Assembly: GCA_965369945.1 (NCBI GenBank)
Contig: CBDUST010000111.1
Span: 1-12,835 of the forward strand
Reading direction: 5' to 3'
DNA length: 12,835 nucleotides
Source: JADFNO01 sp965369945
GTDB taxonomy: Bacteria; Planctomycetota; Phycisphaerae; Phycisphaerales; SM1A02
Of this stretch, positions 1 to 8,374 are shown piece after piece. Numbering within the stretch: the first letter of the stretch is position 1; each line of letters begins with the position of its first letter. Both the position numbers and the translations under genes were made by a program. The notes beneath the pieces were generated by a model, which ran no database searches, was not told where the DNA came from, and was given only the letters and a program-made list of their open reading frames with translations.

Positions 1-27
1 TCCAAGATCAACACTCACGATTTTCAT
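1..27 (-). CDS. 5' end of a leftward gene, nine codons only
   Basis: Only the first nine codons are in the window, reading MKIVSVDLG; the rest lies beyond the left edge. The start is convincing because an AGGAG Shine-Dalgarno (complement of 35-39) lies seven bases upstream of the ATG. A hydrophobic beta strand followed by D-L-G at the N-terminus resembles the first strand of RNase H/actin-like folds (RuvX/YqgF-type proteins, sugar kinases, MreB/Ppx-like proteins), but nine residues cannot decide a family, so no function is assigned. The gene is divergent from the MoxR block, and its ribosome site lies inside a potential hairpin (30-76). Confidence 0.6.
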
Positions 28-29
28 GT

Positions 30-76
30 CGGGTCTCCTAAAAAAGATTGGGACGAATGATCCCGCGGGAGACCCG
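30..76 (-). promoter_or_regulatory. inverted repeat that could mask the ribosome site of the left-edge gene
   Basis: Bases 30-38 and 68-76 form a perfect 9 bp inverted repeat (CGGGTCTCC / GGAGACCCG) separated by 29 bases. In the leftward transcript the 3' arm contains most of the AGGAG Shine-Dalgarno just upstream of the ATG at 27, so pairing would hide it. A second, overlapping perfect palindrome (TCCCGCGGGA, 61-70) shares bases with the 5' arm and could form a competing structure or a protein-binding site. The repeat is seen directly; RNA folding and regulation are inferred. Confidence 0.4.
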
Positions 77-102
77 GCTTTCATAGTTTCTCTGTGTCTT
101 GT

Positions 103-116
103 ATGTTTCCAAACAT
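103..116. promoter_or_regulatory. operator-like inverted repeat
   Basis: ATGTTT and AAACAT are perfect inverted copies around a 2 bp centre. They lie in the most AT-rich part of the divergent region, about 76 bases upstream of the left-edge start codon. The symmetry and location fit a dimeric repressor site. Six-base arms can arise by chance, and no second copy was noticed. Confidence 0.22.
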
Positions 117-141
117 TGTGAAATCGTGTCCAATGTGCAGC

Positions 142-188
142 GCCCGTGGCCACAAAGCGCAGCGCAGCGGAGCCTCGCGGCCACGGGC
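142..188. repeat. 10 bp inverted repeat, possible stem-loop
   Basis: GCCCGTGGCC at 142-151 is perfectly complementary to GGCCACGGGC at 179-188, with a 27-base loop that includes a short GCGCA-type repetition. The stem is very GC-rich and would be stable in RNA from either strand. Neither side is followed by a T-tract, so it is not a standard intrinsic terminator. It could be part of a 5' leader of the MoxR transcript or of the left gene's transcript, depending on where transcription starts, which is unknown. Confidence 0.4.
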
Positions 189-375
189 AGGCGGTGCCAG
201 ATCGATCGTGCCTGGGCAACCTCATGCCGTCGCAGAGCGGGATCGGCGTCGCCTTTGTGGAATGAGCCCGAACAGCCGCTTGAGCGGTACACGGCGAAGC
301 GCTTTGCGGTGAATCTTCTTCCTAGGTGATGGGCAGAGGTGCTTGGTGGTGATGGCGGATGATCGGCCGGGGGCT

Positions 376-421
376 GAGGGAGACGCTACTATGACCGACC
401 GGCTGGTATGAGGAGAACCCA
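376..421 (+). promoter_or_regulatory. MoxR ribosome site overlapping the stop of a six-codon leader frame
   Basis: The MoxR start at 422 is preceded by AGGAG (411-415) with a six-base spacer, a strong site. Immediately upstream is a tiny frame at 391-411 reading MTDRLV-stop, which has its own GGGAG (378-382) eight bases before its ATG. Its TGA (409-411) overlaps the first base of the MoxR Shine-Dalgarno, so ribosomes ending there would be placed to start MoxR. The sequences are seen directly; translation of the leader is a guess. Confidence 0.35.
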
Positions 422-1444
<1,023 letters not shown>

Positions 1445-1463
1445 TCAGCGCAGCGTGATCGAG

Positions 1464-1823
1464 ATGAACAAAATCAATCTCGCTAAGAAACTCAGCCTGT
1501 TTGACGAGACATGGTCGCCCAAGATCGTTGGCGAACTCAACGGCCAACATGTCAAACTCGCCAAGATCAAGGGGGAGTTTGTTTGGCACACGCATGATAA
1601 TGCGGACGAGATGTTTCTCGTGATTAAGGGCAGCATCACGATCGAGCTGCGCGATCAGCGTGTGGATCTTGACGCCGGCGAGTTCTTCATTGTGCCTCGC
1701 GGCGTGGAGCATCGACCGATCGCCATTGACGAAGCTCACATCATGCTTTTTGAACCGGCGGGGACGGTAAACACAGGCGATGTTGAGCACGAGTACACGG
1801 TGCGCGATCCGGAGTGGATATGA
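1464..1823 (+). CDS. small single-domain cupin protein
   Basis: This 119-residue protein is one compact cupin beta-barrel. Cupin motif 1 is intact, with HTH at residues 42-44, Glu49 and Gly56 (HxHx4Ex6G). Motif 2 runs GEFFIVPRGVEH (72-83). His42, His44, Glu49 and His83 are the expected metal ligands; the optional final Asn of motif 2 is replaced by Ala. The sequence resembles the widespread family of small mannose-6-phosphate-isomerase-like cupins, whose substrates are mostly unknown, so no reaction is assigned. I start it at ATG 1464, giving the family-like MNKINLAKK N-terminus; an upstream in-frame start at 1416 would overlap moxR and add 16 unrelated residues. No strong Shine-Dalgarno is visible, so reinitiation after moxR (19 bp gap) is plausible. 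It occupies the position where DUF58 normally sits. Confidence 0.93.
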   Translation: MNKINLAKKLSLFDETWSPKIVGELNGQHVKLAKIKGEFVWHTHDNADEMFLVIKGSITIELRDQRVDLDAGEFFIVPRGVEHRPIAIDEAHIMLFEPAGTVNTGDVEHEYTVRDPEWI

Positions 1824-1870
1824 ACCTGCCCGCAGCTTTCGGCCGCGTTGATTTGCGTCAATAATCTAGC

Positions 1871-3808
1871 GTGAACTTTCTGACACCAATTTCGGCGCTT
1901 GTTGCGGCAGGCGTCGTGATTCCACTGCTGTTGGTGCTCTATTTCCTGAAGCTGCGCCGGCAGATGCTGCGAATCCCCACGACGCTGCTGTGGCACAAAT
2001 CGACCGAGGATTTGCAGGTCAATGTGCCGTTCCAGCGGCTACGGTCATCGTTGCTGTTGATGCTGCAATTCCTATTACTGCTCCTGCTGCTGGCAGCGCT
2101 GGCGCAACCGGTCCTGCAAACCGAAGCGCCTCCGTCGGCGCGGGTGATCCTGCTGATTGACCGCAGCGCGTCGATGAGCGCAACGGATGTGGATGGAGGG
2201 AGCAGATTGGAAGCGGCGAAGGCCGCGGCGCTCCAGATCGTCCAGCGACTGGGTCGAGGCGGCCAGCCGAACCAAATGATGGTTGTAGCGTTCGCATCCA
2301 CGGCGCAGGTCATGACCAGCTTTGAATCGGATCGAAGAACGCTACGCGAAGCGATCGCGTCTACCACAGAGACTGATGAGCGGGCGAACTTGGAAGCGGC
2401 GCTGGAGTTGGCTGGGGCTTTTGCGAGTCGAGAGGAAACAGCGGACGATCAGCCGCCCACGGTCGTATTGATCTCCGACGGCGGTGTCGGCGAGCCGAGC
2501 GAGGCATCAGGATTCTCACTGCGATCGGGCATTTTGCGCTTCATCGGCATTGGACCTGGCGCGGATCAACCGGTTCACAACGTCGGCATCGTCTCGTTCA
2601 GCGCTCGCCGCGATTACCAGGATCCAGCGAGGGTTCTGGTGTTTGCGAGGTTGGCCAATGCCGGTTCGCAACCGGTTCAGACACTTCTCACACTGCGAGT
2701 TGATGGAGAACCCAGCGAACTGAAACAGGTGGAGATTCCGCCCGCGGGAGCGACGGGTGTGGGTGAAGTGACTGTGACATTCGCCATCGAGTTGAGTCGC
2801 GGCGCTGTGCTGGCGCTGTCGAGTAGTTATCAGGACGACCTTGTTGCGGACGATGTTGCGGCGCTTGTTCTGGCCCCTCCAGCGGCGCCGCGTATTGCGC
2901 TGGTTTATGGCGGCGACGAGCCGGATGCGTTTCTCTACGACCTGCTGTCTGCATTAGAGCCGCAGCGGTTGGTCGCGTTGCAGGCTAGGCAGGATAGCAG
3001 CGATGAACTCCGTTCACGGTTGGAGTCGGAATTCGATTTGGTGGTGTTCGACGGCGCTTCAATCGCGGCGTTCCCAAACGTGCCAACACTTAGCTTTGCC
3101 GCAGCGCCGCCGGGGATCGCATCGAAGCTGCCGCGCGATTCCGGCGGAAAGCGGATCCTCAGTTGGGATCGTCAGCACCCTATCATGCGCCACGTGTCGC
3201 TCGATGCGTTGGCGTACACCGGCTTCGGAGCGTACGAGTTGCCGGACGGCGCGACGGCGCTGGCTACCGGACCCGACGGACCGGTGATTGTGTTGGTACC
3301 AAGGCGATCGGCGCGGCACGTTCTGGTGGGGTTCGCTTTATCGCAAAGTAACTGGCCGGTTCACATCAGCATTGCGGTGTTCGTGCAGAACGCGCTTGAG
3401 CACTTGACGCTTCCGGGGCAACCCGGTGCAGCGCTGAGCTTTCATCCGGGCGATGTGATCACGGTGCGGACTGCGCCGTTGACACGGGCGTTGGTGATCC
3501 GCGGTCCGGTGAGCGTGGAGGTTGCGGCGCCGGGGGGCGCCCCCGCTACGCTTCCCGTGCTGCAGCGCGTGGGTCTTTATGAGATCGACGGCGCCGTAGC
3601 GGCGTTTGACACGATTGCGATCAACCTGCTGAGCGAGACCGAGTCGGACATTCGGCTGCAGCGGTCGATTACGGTGAACGCTCATCAAACCGAGGCGGGT
3701 ACGATCCGTTCAGCGGTTCCGCTTGCGATTTGGCCGTGGCTCGTGGCGGCGGCGTTGGGGCTTCTGATTCTGGAGTGGATCGTGTACTGTCGCCGAATGC
3801 GGGGATAG
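1871..3808 (+). CDS. BatA-like membrane protein with vWA domain
   Basis: This 645-residue inner-membrane protein begins with the BatA/aerotolerance N-terminal module: a helix at about residues 5-27, the motif FLKLRR (25-30), and a second very leucine-rich helix (about 60-80). A vWA domain follows (about 90-215), with MIDAS DRSAS (97-101) and a later Asp in LISDGG (201-205). The usual MIDAS Thr is not evident; the expected place reads ANLEAAL. The middle and C-terminal part includes a stretch from PRIALVYGG onward that resembles the glutamine-amidotransferase-like domain in such proteins, and one last helix (about 615-637) ends in a basic tail. It probably acts with the MoxR ATPase. The GTG start is forced by an in-frame stop at 1862-1864 and fits the family N-terminus, although no Shine-Dalgarno is visible. 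The gap from the cupin gene is 47 bp. Confidence 0.92.
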   Translation: MNFLTPISALVAAGVVIPLLLVLYFLKLRRQMLRIPTTLLWHKSTEDLQVNVPFQRLRSSLLLMLQFLLLLLLLAALAQPVLQTEAPPSARVILLIDRSASMSATDVDGGSRLEAAKAAALQIVQRLGRGGQPNQMMVVAFASTAQVMTSFESDRRTLREAIASTTETDERANLEAALELAGAFASREETADDQPPTVVLISDGGVGEPSEASGFSLRSGILRFIGIGPGADQPVHNVGIVSFSARRDYQDPARVLVFARLANAGSQPVQTLLTLRVDGEPSELKQVEIPPAGATGVGEVTVTFAIELSRGAVLALSSSYQDDLVADDVAALVLAPPAAPRIALVYGGDEPDAFLYDLLSALEPQRLVALQARQDSSDELRSRLESEFDLVVFDGASIAAFPNVPTLSFAAAPPGIASKLPRDSGGKRILSWDRQHPIMRHVSLDALAYTGFGAYELPDGATALATGPDGPVIVLVPRRSARHVLVGFALSQSNWPVHISIAVFVQNALEHLTLPGQPGAALSFHPGDVITVRTAPLTRALVIRGPVSVEVAAPGGAPATLPVLQRVGLYEIDGAVAAFDTIAINLLSETESDIRLQRSITVNAHQTEAGTIRSAVPLAIWPWLVAAALGLLILEWIVYCRRMRG

Positions 3809-3887
3809 GCGGCACGGCTACGCAAAGTTGGCCAGACTCGCTACCCTGTCGCCGAGAATCGCAATACGAACTTGGGGTAATCACACT

Positions 3888-4820
3888 ATGAACTCGACCA
3901 TCTTGCGGACGCAGTGTCTGGTTGTCGGTTTGGCGGGTCTGCTAGGACTCGCCGGTGCGGCTGCGGGCCAGGAGGCTGGAGGCGGCAACGGCAAAGCGAC
4001 TGACCTGAGCTTCGCTGTCTACAGCGGTGGGGAGCTTAGCTTTAAGTCAGACATCGAAGGGGGCGGTGACCTGAACGTGTTCAGGCTGCAGTTCGGCGTG
4101 ATTGGCCGAGCTGGTCTCACGCGCGACTTGGACTTGGCAGTACACATCGGGTACGACGTTGATCTGTACGATTTCTCCGGAACGAGCGCGCTAGGAATCG
4201 ACCCGTGGGAGGACGTACATACGTTCAACGTCGGTGCGCTACTGAGCATGGACATGAGCAACGACTGGACGCTCTTCGGCGGCCCGGTCTTTCAGATTGC
4301 GCGGGAAGACAGCGCCGACCTGGATGACAGCTTCATTGGCGGTGGTGTGTTTGGCGCGACGTATGAAGTGAACTCGAGTCTCACTGTGGGCGGCGGTGTA
4401 GGAGTAGTGACCCAGATCGAAGATGATGCGAGGCTTTTCCCAGTGATTGTGCTGGATTGGGAGATATCAGACACGCTGCGATTGACTAGTAGAACCGCCG
4501 GCGCCGCGGGCCGAAGCGGTCTGGAATTGGTCTACGACTTTGCGAACGACTGGGAGGCGGCCATCGGCGGGAGCTATGAGTTCCGACGATTTCGATTGGA
4601 CGACGACGGTGTTGCCCCGGGTGGAGTGGGCGAGGAGGTCTCCACTCCCATTCGGGCTCGCTTGTCACGCAGGATGGGCGATCATGTGGTCCTGGATTTT
4701 TATGCCGGCGTTGTGACGGTATCTGACATTGAGCTTGCGGACGTCCACGGAATTGTTCTTGGTGTCGCGGATGTCGATCCTACGGGGTTGTTGGGATTCA
4801 CGGTGAGACTCACTTTCTAG
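3888..4820 (+). CDS. secreted beta-barrel-like outer-membrane protein, function unknown
   Basis: This 310-residue protein has a clear signal peptide (hydrophobic core LVVGLAGLLGLAGAAAG, cleavage probably near residue 26-30). It then shows alternating hydrophobic/polar strands, many glycines and aromatic residues, and acidic loops, typical of an outer-membrane barrel. It ends GFTVRLTF, a terminal phenylalanine after an alternating strand, like the beta-signal read by BamA. No specific porin family was recognised. ATG 3888 is preferred because it puts the signal peptide at the N-terminus, and a weak TGGGG lies upstream; the in-frame TTG at 3828 adds 20 residues that do not look like a signal sequence. 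It follows the vWA gene by 79 bp in the same direction, so it may share the transcript. Its 3' end overlaps that of the opposing gene by 11 bp. Confidence 0.8.
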   Translation: MNSTILRTQCLVVGLAGLLGLAGAAAGQEAGGGNGKATDLSFAVYSGGELSFKSDIEGGGDLNVFRLQFGVIGRAGLTRDLDLAVHIGYDVDLYDFSGTSALGIDPWEDVHTFNVGALLSMDMSNDWTLFGGPVFQIAREDSADLDDSFIGGGVFGATYEVNSSLTVGGGVGVVTQIEDDARLFPVIVLDWEISDTLRLTSRTAGAAGRSGLELVYDFANDWEAAIGGSYEFRRFRLDDDGVAPGGVGEEVSTPIRARLSRRMGDHVVLDFYAGVVTVSDIELADVHGIVLGVADVDPTGLLGFTVRLTF

Positions 4821-6651
4821 TCAGAGGCGTTGCGCCATCGCGCAGTGGCCGAATCTGACCGGCCGGCGTCAGCGGCGCCTGCCCGCCGCGCAGACGAACC
4901 GGTTCCAGCGGGACGTCTTCCCACGTTGAGATGTCGACCGCGACGCGCCCCGGGTCCAACTGCCAAGGAACGGTTGTGTTGGGACCGGCCTCGACGGCAT
5001 TGCTATCGCCGTGTGTCCGCGTGAATCCGATCTCGACACGGCCTGGCGAATGCCCTTTCATCCAGCTCTCCGGCATGACGAGTCGGCAATACCAGCGGTC
5101 GTTATAGGATCGTCGATGGATTCGGAGCGTTCCATCGTTCTCTCCGACGAGAAGTCGCCGCCAGCCTAACTCCGGCACAATGAGAACGACGGTCGGACCT
5201 CCATCTGTTTCCTCGGGGCCGATCAGGAGTGTGACGGCTTCGATTCCTTGCGTGTCGTGCAGGTCCTCAATCGCAGCGAAGTCCGCCTCTGACGTTGGCG
5301 GTGTTGGTCGACGACATTCCCAAAAGATTTCCCATCGATGGTTGAAACGTCGCAGTTGAACAAGCGTTGATCGATCCGATGGCACCGCAAGCTGTTGATG
5401 GCTTTGGGCCTCAGCGAGTGTTAATGGCGCTCGAAGCGGTGCAAACACAATGCCGGGCGGTCTTGCGATCAATGCGTCGCGCCGCGATGTCACTTCGAGC
5501 GAGCGTCCCTCCACTTCAACGATCAGTGTTTCTGGCATCGACTCGCCGACACTCGGCTGCACCGGGCGTCTTGGTTGGTCAGTGGCCCGGACCGGACGAT
5601 CAACGTCGACGCGTGTGAGGACTGCCGGCTCCAGCCGAGTCGCCACCGGAGCTTGGTCTGTGCCCAGCCAGGTAAACCGCGCAACGACCGGCTTGAATGT
5701 GGGATTGGCAATCGCTACGGTCACCGAGTCACGATCGGCACTTTGGGGCCAGACGAGTCGCAGGTTCTTTGCGTCTGCCCATGCTAGGGCCGACTGCATG
5801 ACCTGCCGATCACTTTGCGTGAAGTCCAGCAGCAAAGACAGCAGGCCGGTCAATTCATCTGGGTCAGCGACCCAGACGGCGAACGAACGGTCCTGGTCAA
5901 GGCAAGTTTGCGTGAGCAGATCGCGGCAAGCGCTGGCAGTACCCGGGCTGATCGATCTAAACCGGCTGAGCCCCAATCGCCACAAATCAGCGTAGTACTG
6001 GGCCACCATCGATCCGACCTCCCCATATTCCAGCGGCGAAGGCGGCGACATGCCCAAGCGGTGTGCCAGCAGAACCCACCGCGAATATTCAAACGGCGAG
6101 CGCGGGTCGGGTCGATCTGCCGCTTCGATCAGTTCTAGAGTACCACGATCGGTCGAGTCCGCACTCATCAGCCCGGTCAGTTGAGGTGTGTCGTACCAAT
6201 GAGGGCGGAGTGTTCGTCCTTGCAATCGTATTTGTCCCCGGCCGGCTGAAGGTAGGCGGGCGAGCAAATAGGGTGTGCCGGCCTCGGCGATTGTGGTATC
6301 ATCGGTCGGCTCGATTCGCCGTACGCCGAGTCGTCGTGAATCTTCGGTCCAGTGTCGCCGGTTCGGCGTTGGTAGTGGGTAAACCCACGCGACGATGCCT
6401 TGTATTCTACGCTGATTGGACAGGCTGAGTGTCATCAGCTCGGGCCAATTATCCCCTGGCCGCTGAGCCGTTAGCGGTACCATGAGCACTCCGCCTCGGA
6501 TCGCAATCGGATCGATGACTGCTGTGCGAACTCCACGCACGGGATCGGCGCAGACGGAGGTCGCCGCCAGGAGCAAGCACCCGCACATCGAGACCGCTAA
6601 GGCTCGGCGGACCCATATTCCCGTAACTCGGCGAGGTGTCTGGCGGCTCAT
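4810..6651 (-). CDS. exported 613-residue protein of unknown function
   Basis: No family was recognised. The N-terminus is a secretion signal: basic region MSRQTPRRVTGIWVRR, hydrophobic core (about 17-32), and probable cleavage after VCA (33-35). No lipobox is present, since the residues before Cys34 do not fit. The mature protein is long, mostly beta-rich and soluble-looking, with Trp/Arg-rich segments, a helical part in the middle (about 200-310), and no repeats or obvious catalytic motif. The start at 6651 is chosen because its ATG overlaps the gmk stop as ATGA, a standard sign of translational coupling; an in-frame start at 6687 would overlap gmk by 40 bp. It is the last gene of the leftward block and converges with the barrel gene. 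A structural or surface role is possible, but nothing in the sequence fixes one. Confidence 0.82.
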   Translation of the reverse strand: MSRQTPRRVTGIWVRRALAVSMCGCLLLAATSVCADPVRGVRTAVIDPIAIRGGVLMVPLTAQRPGDNWPELMTLSLSNQRRIQGIVAWVYPLPTPNRRHWTEDSRRLGVRRIEPTDDTTIAEAGTPYLLARLPSAGRGQIRLQGRTLRPHWYDTPQLTGLMSADSTDRGTLELIEAADRPDPRSPFEYSRWVLLAHRLGMSPPSPLEYGEVGSMVAQYYADLWRLGLSRFRSISPGTASACRDLLTQTCLDQDRSFAVWVADPDELTGLLSLLLDFTQSDRQVMQSALAWADAKNLRLVWPQSADRDSVTVAIANPTFKPVVARFTWLGTDQAPVATRLEPAVLTRVDVDRPVRATDQPRRPVQPSVGESMPETLIVEVEGRSLEVTSRRDALIARPPGIVFAPLRAPLTLAEAQSHQQLAVPSDRSTLVQLRRFNHRWEIFWECRRPTPPTSEADFAAIEDLHDTQGIEAVTLLIGPEETDGGPTVVLIVPELGWRRLLVGENDGTLRIHRRSYNDRWYCRLVMPESWMKGHSPGRVEIGFTRTHGDSNAVEAGPNTTVPWQLDPGRVAVDISTWEDVPLEPVRLRGGQAPLTPAGQIRPLRDGATPLTRK

Positions 6652-7247
6652 CCTAAGTTCGTCGTACGCTGGTGATTGATCAAACAAGACGCATCGTCGA
6701 TCGCCCGCTCGAGGTCGTTGTTGACAATGTGGGCGTCGTACACACCGCTTCCCTCGGCGAACGCGATCTCCCGCTTGGCCTCATCAAAACGTCGCTGGAT
6801 GCTGGCCTCGTCCTCGCGCCGTCGCTCGCGCAGCCGCCGAAGGAGTTCGGTTTCGCTGGGCGGCAGTATGAACAGTGTGAACGCCTCCGGCATCGCCTGC
6901 TTGACCTGACGCGCACCCTGAACGTCGATATCCAGGATCACGAGCTTGCCCTCAGCAACCTGTCGCTCGACGGGTTCGCGCGGCGTGCCGTAGCGGTATT
7001 CGCCATAGACCTTGGCATGTTCCAGGAAGGCCCCGTCGTCAGCCCTTTGCTGGAATTCGAGCTCAGAGAGGAAGTAGTAATCTCGACCAGCAACTTCGCC
7101 CTCAGCTCGGGGGCGCGTTGTCGCCGAGACGCTAAACGTACCGCCCAGGCGCCGCTCCAGGGCACGGGTGATCGTGGTCTTGCCGACTCCCGAAGGCCCG
7201 GAGATGACCAAGAGTAGTCCGCGATTGCCATCCGACGCTGACGTCAT
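6648..7247 (-). CDS. gmk: guanylate kinase
   Basis: Guanylate kinase transfers phosphate from ATP to GMP, giving GDP for GTP, dGTP and (p)ppGpp pools. The 199-residue product has the P-loop GPSGVGKTT (17-25), the GMP-binding TTRPRAEGEVAGRDYYF region, the segment EHAKVYGEYRYGTP, the Walker-B-like ILDIDVQGARQVK, and the lid/C-terminal stretch with RRLRERRRED and NNDLERA. All are standard for bacterial Gmk, and the length matches the usual ~205 residues. ATG 7247 gives a normal N-terminus but lacks a clear Shine-Dalgarno. An in-frame GTG at 7289, with AGGG nearby, would add 14 residues and cannot be excluded. It lies 89 bp after pyrB and is coupled by ATGA to the exported protein downstream. Confidence 0.97.
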   Translation of the reverse strand: MTSASDGNRGLLLVISGPSGVGKTTITRALERRLGGTFSVSATTRPRAEGEVAGRDYYFLSELEFQQRADDGAFLEHAKVYGEYRYGTPREPVERQVAEGKLVILDIDVQGARQVKQAMPEAFTLFILPPSETELLRRLRERRREDEASIQRRFDEAKREIAFAEGSGVYDAHIVNNDLERAIDDASCLINHQRTTNLG

Positions 7248-7336
7248 GGGCGATAAGTGTACGGAATTCGACAGAGCCGATCCTGCCACGGTGCGACCCT
7301 ATGCGAGGCAGCGGGGCACCCAGCTACGTTGGAGCC

Positions 7337-8278
7337 TTACCGACGCGAGAGACAACGGGTCAGAACAGCCATGCGAACCGCGACCCCATTGGCCACCTGC
7401 CTCAAGATGAGGCTTCGCTGCGGATCATCGGCAACCTCAGCGTCGATCTCCAGACCTCGGTTCATCGGGCCTGGATGCAGGACAACCGTGTCCGATCGGA
7501 GTCGGCTGAAGCGCTCTCGCGTCAGGCCGTACCGAGCGCGATAGTCGTCGGCGATCGCCCCCGGTGAATGTCGTTCGAACTGCACCCGCAGCATCATGAT
7601 CCCATCGACCTGGGGCAAGATGGCATCCAAATCGTGGCTTACCGTGACGCGCCCAGGTCCGGCAGCGATCTTCTCAAAGGAGGCCGGAACAAGCGTCGGT
7701 GGCCCAACGACTACAACGTCGACGCCCAGCGTCGTGAAGCCGTGTACTGCGGAACGTGCGACTCGGCTGGCGGCGATGTCGCCGACAATGCCGATTCGGC
7801 GGTCGGAGAAGTCCGTCCACTGTTGCTGCAACGAAAGAAGATCGATCAGACCCTGCGTGGGGTGTTCATGGCATCCGTCGCCGGCGTTGATGACCGAGCA
7901 TTCAACAGCATCGGCGATCATTGCAGGAGCACCCGCATCGCTGCTGCGTACCACCAGAGCATCAACGCCCATTGCCTCGATGGTGAGGGCGGTGTCGAGC
8001 ACTGACTCGCCCTTGCTCACACTCGACCCACGTCCGGTCAGGTCGATGGTATCGGCACCGAGTCGAATAGCGGCGACGTTGAAGCTGTTTCGCGTCCGCG
8101 TCGAATCCTCGAAGAACAGATTGGCTATGACGAGGCCAGCCAGCCTATCCCTGGCATCGGACCGGCCAGATGCAGCGTCCTGAAGGCCCTCAGCGGCTTC
8201 CAACAGGGACAGGATCTCCCCGCGAGGCAGGCCTTCCAGGCCAAGAAGATGGCGACGATCAGTAGCAGCAACTGACAT
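7337..8278 (-). CDS. pyrB: aspartate carbamoyltransferase catalytic subunit
   Basis: PyrB condenses carbamoyl phosphate with aspartate in the committed step of pyrimidine synthesis. The 313-residue product carries the carbamoyl-phosphate loop STRTR (59-63), the SxSKGE lysine loop (Lys89), Arg111, the HPTQ motif (139-142), Arg172, the LRVQFER aspartate-binding motif and HPGPMNRG near the C-terminus, all in order. One variation is Ser112 after Arg111, where many homologues have His. No regulatory subunit (pyrI) or pyrC is adjacent. ATG 8278 gives the usual length, with GGAGG (complement of 8294-8298) 15 bases upstream, which is long. The in-frame ATG at 8368 would add 30 arginine-rich residues and leave only 6 bp to the lipoprotein gene. 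I prefer 8278 because PyrB rarely has such an extension. Confidence 0.96.
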   Translation of the reverse strand: MSVAATDRRHLLGLEGLPRGEILSLLEAAEGLQDAASGRSDARDRLAGLVIANLFFEDSTRTRNSFNVAAIRLGADTIDLTGRGSSVSKGESVLDTALTIEAMGVDALVVRSSDAGAPAMIADAVECSVINAGDGCHEHPTQGLIDLLSLQQQWTDFSDRRIGIVGDIAASRVARSAVHGFTTLGVDVVVVGPPTLVPASFEKIAAGPGRVTVSHDLDAILPQVDGIMMLRVQFERHSPGAIADDYRARYGLTRERFSRLRSDTVVLHPGPMNRGLEIDAEVADDPQRSLILRQVANGVAVRMAVLTRCLSRR

Positions 8279-8374
8279 GGCAGCCCATCGTAGCCTCCAT
8301 CCGACCCTCGCCCCATTGGTACCTGCCGGTCTGAGCTCACGACGTTCCGTCGGCTCAGAATCGGCCATGGCGGA

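Larger units (their letters stand above)
28..421. other. divergent intergenic region
   Basis: About 394 bases separate the left-edge leftward gene from the rightward MoxR gene. The region holds the ribosome site and hairpin of the left gene (30-76), an AT-richer segment (about 81-135) containing the operator-like ATGTTT-CC-AAACAT (103-116), a 10 bp inverted repeat (142-188), and a six-codon leader frame next to the MoxR ribosome site (376-421). Short open frames here on both strands overlap each other and lack convincing ribosome sites or familiar sequence, so none is called. From about 195 to 375 nothing specific was recognised. No tRNA or other known RNA was seen, and no convincing -35/-10 pair was found for either direction. 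Confidence 0.7.

Noticed and set aside
142..188. Intrinsic terminator
   Set aside because: No T-tract follows the stem on either strand.
38..329. Short overlapping open frames in the left intergenic region
   Set aside because: They overlap each other on both strands, lack ribosome sites and known sequence, and span the inverted repeats.
3533..3544. 12 bp palindrome GGGGGCGCCCCC as a regulatory site
   Set aside because: It lies inside the vWA coding sequence and is explained by a Gly/Ala/Pro linker in GC-rich codons.
3828..3887. 20-residue extension of the barrel protein from TTG 3828
   Set aside because: It would bury the signal peptide behind a non-signal-like segment; ATG 3888 is more plausible.
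8279..8368. 30-residue N-terminal extension of PyrB
   Set aside because: The residues are Arg-rich and not PyrB-like, and no ribosome site precedes ATG 8368. Kept only as an alternative because it would tighten the operon.
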